Positions 61,750-64,000 of a stretch of 64,000 nucleotides of DNA are shown in pieces (the stretch's first letter is position 1; the number at the start of each line of letters is the position of its first letter). The position numbers and the translations under genes were made by a program. This stretch comes from Acinetobacter dispersus. GTDB taxonomy: Bacteria > Pseudomonadota > Gammaproteobacteria > Pseudomonadales > Moraxellaceae. Under the pieces are notes generated by a model. It ran no database searches and was not told the origin of the DNA. It saw only the letters and a program-made list of their open reading frames with translations. The stretch covers positions 1,116,001 through 1,180,000 of the forward strand of contig NZ_CP041970.1 in assembly GCF_009884975.1 (NCBI RefSeq), in the 5' to 3' direction.

Positions 61750-63198
61750 ATGTCTGTAACAACTGAAAACCAAGTTAAGAAAATTGATTTATGGATCAAT
61801 GGTGAGCGTGTAGCTCCAGCATCTCAACAGTATTTTATTGACCATAACCCTGAAGATGACTCTGTCTTTGCAGAAGTTGCGGATGGCGATGAAAGTGATG
61901 TAGATCGTGCAGTACAAAGTGCCCATGTTGCATTTCAAAACTATCGTAAAACCCTTGCTAAAGAACGAGAAGTTTATTTAATCAAAGCAGCATCTTTGGT
62001 GGAAAAATATGAAGATAAATTCATAGAGTTATTGGTCAAAGAAGTGGGTTCTCCGATTGGCAAAGCACGTTACGAAGTCGCCTATGCTGCCAATTGTTTA
62101 CGTGCAGCGGCAGGTGTGGCACGTCGTATCTCTGGCCAAACACTTCCATCTGACAGTTTAGGTCGTTTTGCAATGACGACTCGCCAACCTATTGGCGTGG
62201 TGGCAGCAATTACTCCATTTAATGTACCACTATTAAAAAGTGCGAAACTGAGCTCGTCTCCATTAGCGACAGGGAATACCGTTGTATTACTGCCATCGGA
62301 ACAAGCACCGATGATTAGTAACTTGCTTGCAGATATTTACCACGAAGCTGGATTCCCACCAGGAACCGTCAATGTTGTTACTGGGAATGGTGCTGTCATT
62401 GGCGATGCATTAACAACGCATGATTTGGTCAAGGCAGTCATGTTTACGGGATCAAGTCGAGTCGGGAAACATATTGGTGGGCTGTGTGGTTCCAGAATGA
62501 AACGTGCACTTTTAGAATTAGGCGGCAAAAGTCCTCTGGTTATTCTAGATGATGCAGACCTTGATGCTGCTGTAGAAGCTGCGGCAATGGGTCAGTTCTT
62601 CTTTCAGGGTCAAGCCTGTATGGCGTCAAGCCGTATCTATGTTGACAAGAAAGTTGAGCAAGAGTTTCTTCGCCGTTTTGTCAAAAAAGCTGAAACCTTA
62701 GGTTTAGGTGATTTATATGACGAAAGTACTTCTGTTGGGCCAATTATCTCGGCACGTCAACGTGAACGTGTCCGCCATCATATTGAAGATGCACGAGCTA
62801 AAGGTGCAAAGGTATTAACAGGCGGAGAGTGGATTGGTCATCGTTGCAAGCCGACCATCTTATCCGGAGTTAATGAATCGATGGTGGTGTACCGCGAAGA
62901 AACCTTTGGACCTGTGACATCTGTTTATTCATTTACTGACTTAGACGAAGCGATCGCACAGGCCAATGACAGTAATTATGGTCTCTCTTCTGCGATTTTC
63001 ACACAAGATATCAATAAAGCATTCCGCTTTGTTCAAGAGGTTGAATCTGGAATGGTTCATGTCAATGCACCAACGATTCTGGATGAACCGCATGTCCCAT
63101 TTGGCGGCGTAAAAGACAGTGGCTTTGGTCGTGAAGGCACAGATATCGATGTTGAGACCCTAACCGAGTGGAAATGGGTCACCATTAATCTGAATTAA
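61750..63198 (+). CDS. NAD(P)-dependent aldehyde dehydrogenase (vanillin/benzaldehyde type)
   Basis: 482 residues, preceded by AGGAGACAG. Catalytic N158 (TPFNVP), E256 (LELGGKSP), C290 (QGQACMASSR) and the EETFGPV and PFGGVKDSGFGREG motifs are present. The cofactor lysine of the usual KPSE motif is Leu in LLPSEQAP (residue 181). The overall length and FNVP segment fit the vanillin/benzaldehyde-type branch. It is probably co-transcribed with the carboxylesterase and is followed by a hairpin. Confidence 0.87.
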   Translation: MSVTTENQVKKIDLWINGERVAPASQQYFIDHNPEDDSVFAEVADGDESDVDRAVQSAHVAFQNYRKTLAKEREVYLIKAASLVEKYEDKFIELLVKEVGSPIGKARYEVAYAANCLRAAAGVARRISGQTLPSDSLGRFAMTTRQPIGVVAAITPFNVPLLKSAKLSSSPLATGNTVVLLPSEQAPMISNLLADIYHEAGFPPGTVNVVTGNGAVIGDALTTHDLVKAVMFTGSSRVGKHIGGLCGSRMKRALLELGGKSPLVILDDADLDAAVEAAAMGQFFFQGQACMASSRIYVDKKVEQEFLRRFVKKAETLGLGDLYDESTSVGPIISARQRERVRHHIEDARAKGAKVLTGGEWIGHRCKPTILSGVNESMVVYREETFGPVTSVYSFTDLDEAIAQANDSNYGLSSAIFTQDINKAFRFVQEVESGMVHVNAPTILDEPHVPFGGVKDSGFGREGTDIDVETLTEWKWVTINLN

Positions 63199-63207
63199 GA
63201 CTTGATT

Positions 63208-63239
63208 TTGACCGAGTCTTAATAAAGAAACTCGGTCAA
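63208..63239 (+). terminator. Hairpin after the aldehyde dehydrogenase
   Basis: TTGACCGAGT and ACTCGGTCAA pair perfectly (10 bp, 12-base loop); no clear T-run follows. Confidence 0.5.
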
Positions 63240-63317
63240 CTCCACTGCACGGTATGAATGTTGATGATCCTATTTCTTAACGCTCATACCATGCTGGCAT
63301 AGCATATGGTTTGGTAA

Positions 63318-64000
63318 ATGAATATGAACTCTAATCCTCCAATTCTCAATAAAGAGCGTTCCATCTTTCTGCTAATCGCTTTGCTATTGGTCGCATCGAC
63401 TTTACGCGCACCAATCACAGGAGTTGGGCCAATACTTGAGCAATTACGTTTGGTGTTTGGCCTTTCACCCAGTGCAGCAGGCTTATTAACAACTTTACCG
63501 CTGATTGCTTTTGCTGTTATTTCTCCATTTACCGCACGTTTTTCAATTAAATTTGGTTTTGAGCGAATTCTTTTTGCCTCCTTAATCGTAGTTATTGCTG
63601 GTGCTGTAGTCCGCTCCATTGGCTCAGCCACGATGCTTTTTATTGGAACAAGTATTATTGGTATTGGTATCGCGATTGGAAATGTATTGGTACCTAGTCT
63701 GGTCAAACGTGATTTTCCAAACAGCGTACCCGTTGTCACAGGATTATGTTCTATTGCGATGGCTGTAGCAGGGGCTTTTGCATCGAGCAGTGTTGTACCT
63801 CTTACTCAAATTTTAGGATGGCAGCCAACTTTAATGGTTATAGGCATTTTTTCCTTCATTGCTTGTCTGTTTTGGATTCCACTCATTCTCCAGAATAAAA
63901 CTCAAGAACAAGTACAGATGCCATTGGCAGAAACACATTCACAGAATATTTGGAAATCCAAACTTGCTTGGCAGGTCACATTGTTTATGGGCTGTAATGC
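63318..64000 (+). CDS. MFS transporter of the CynX/NimT type (cut by window end)
   Basis: The frame from ATG 63318 is open to the end of the window (about 227 residues). MNMNSNPPILNKERSIFLLI then LLVASTLRAPITGVGPILEQ is the CynX/NimT/YycB pattern, with LPLIAFAVISPFTARFSIKFGFERIL as the loop between helices 2 and 3 and RDFPNSVPVVTGLCSIAMAV. Relatives transport cyanate or nitroimidazoles; the substrate is not predicted. The C-terminal half is missing here. Confidence 0.82.
   Translation, partial: MNMNSNPPILNKERSIFLLIALLLVASTLRAPITGVGPILEQLRLVFGLSPSAAGLLTTLPLIAFAVISPFTARFSIKFGFERILFASLIVVIAGAVVRSIGSATMLFIGTSIIGIGIAIGNVLVPSLVKRDFPNSVPVVTGLCSIAMAVAGAFASSSVVPLTQILGWQPTLMVIGIFSFIACLFWIPLILQNKTQEQVQMPLAETHSQNIWKSKLAWQVTLFMGCN

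Noticed and set aside
1..64000. CRISPR array, prophage, complete insertion sequence or tRNA gene
   Set aside because: None was seen on reading; only the octamer array and single hairpins repeat.

Overview
The window looks like a chromosomal segment of an Acinetobacter species. The DNA is AT-rich, the intergenic spacers are short, and it carries an Acinetobacter-type haem locus (HphA haemophilin, its receptor, a Slam secretor, TonB and haem oxygenase). It also carries a complete malonate decarboxylase operon and many LysR/TetR/MarR-controlled catabolic cassettes. I saw no rRNA, tRNA, CRISPR array, complete insertion sequence or prophage. One gene is cut by each window edge.

Layout. 1-5.6 kb: the end of an unrecognised gene, then a carbonyl-stress-like cluster (acetoacetate decarboxylase-family protein, two DJ-1/PfpI Hsp31-like proteins, a MerR regulator) and a divergent azoreductase/LysR pair. 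Three promoters here share a MerR-type 19-bp spacer and a common inverted repeat, so they read as one small regulon. 5.7-15.2 kb: haem acquisition, with a Fur box, ECF sigma factor, FecR-like anti-sigma, STN-domain receptor hphR, haemophore hphA, Slam/T11SS outer-membrane protein, TonB, hemO and a DUF454 protein. 15.3-18.6 kb: YjjG-like phosphatase, a small membrane protein, an AAHS-type MFS transporter, an SRPBCC protein and an AraC remnant. 18.6-21.9 kb: cytochrome bd (cydAB) with a 35-residue DUF2474 gene and a His-rich DUF2946-like protein. 22-30.4 kb: a lipid A acyltransferase-like gene, a siderophore-interacting reductase, a large unrecognised 503-residue gene, a LysR/SDR pair and a TonB-dependent siderophore receptor.

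30.7-36.3 kb: isochorismatase-family hydrolase, YtcJ-like amidohydrolase with a Cys/His-rich tail, XapX and DUF1275 membrane proteins, and a lipoprotein lipase. 36.4-43.9 kb: two TetR-governed catabolic blocks (flavin amine oxidase; esterase, alpha/beta hydrolase and sugar-phosphate epimerase), with palindromic operators visible in the promoters, and a possible 2-oxoglutarate oxygenase. 44.2-46.3 kb: polyphosphate kinase. 46.7-54.9 kb: mdcABCDEGH-madLM, with the LysR regulator placed convergently at the end. 55.1-64 kb: serine hydrolase, an 11-copy octamer repeat, a TetR-controlled MBL-fold cassette, MarR, type-B carboxylesterase, aldehyde dehydrogenase and the start of a CynX/NimT-type transporter.

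The least described material is the three-promoter MerR regulon, the 503-residue protein, the Cys/His tail of the amidohydrolase, the aldehyde dehydrogenase lacking the usual cofactor lysine, and the MBL protein with Glu in place of the metal-site Asp. Functional names rest on reading the translated sequences, without database searches.
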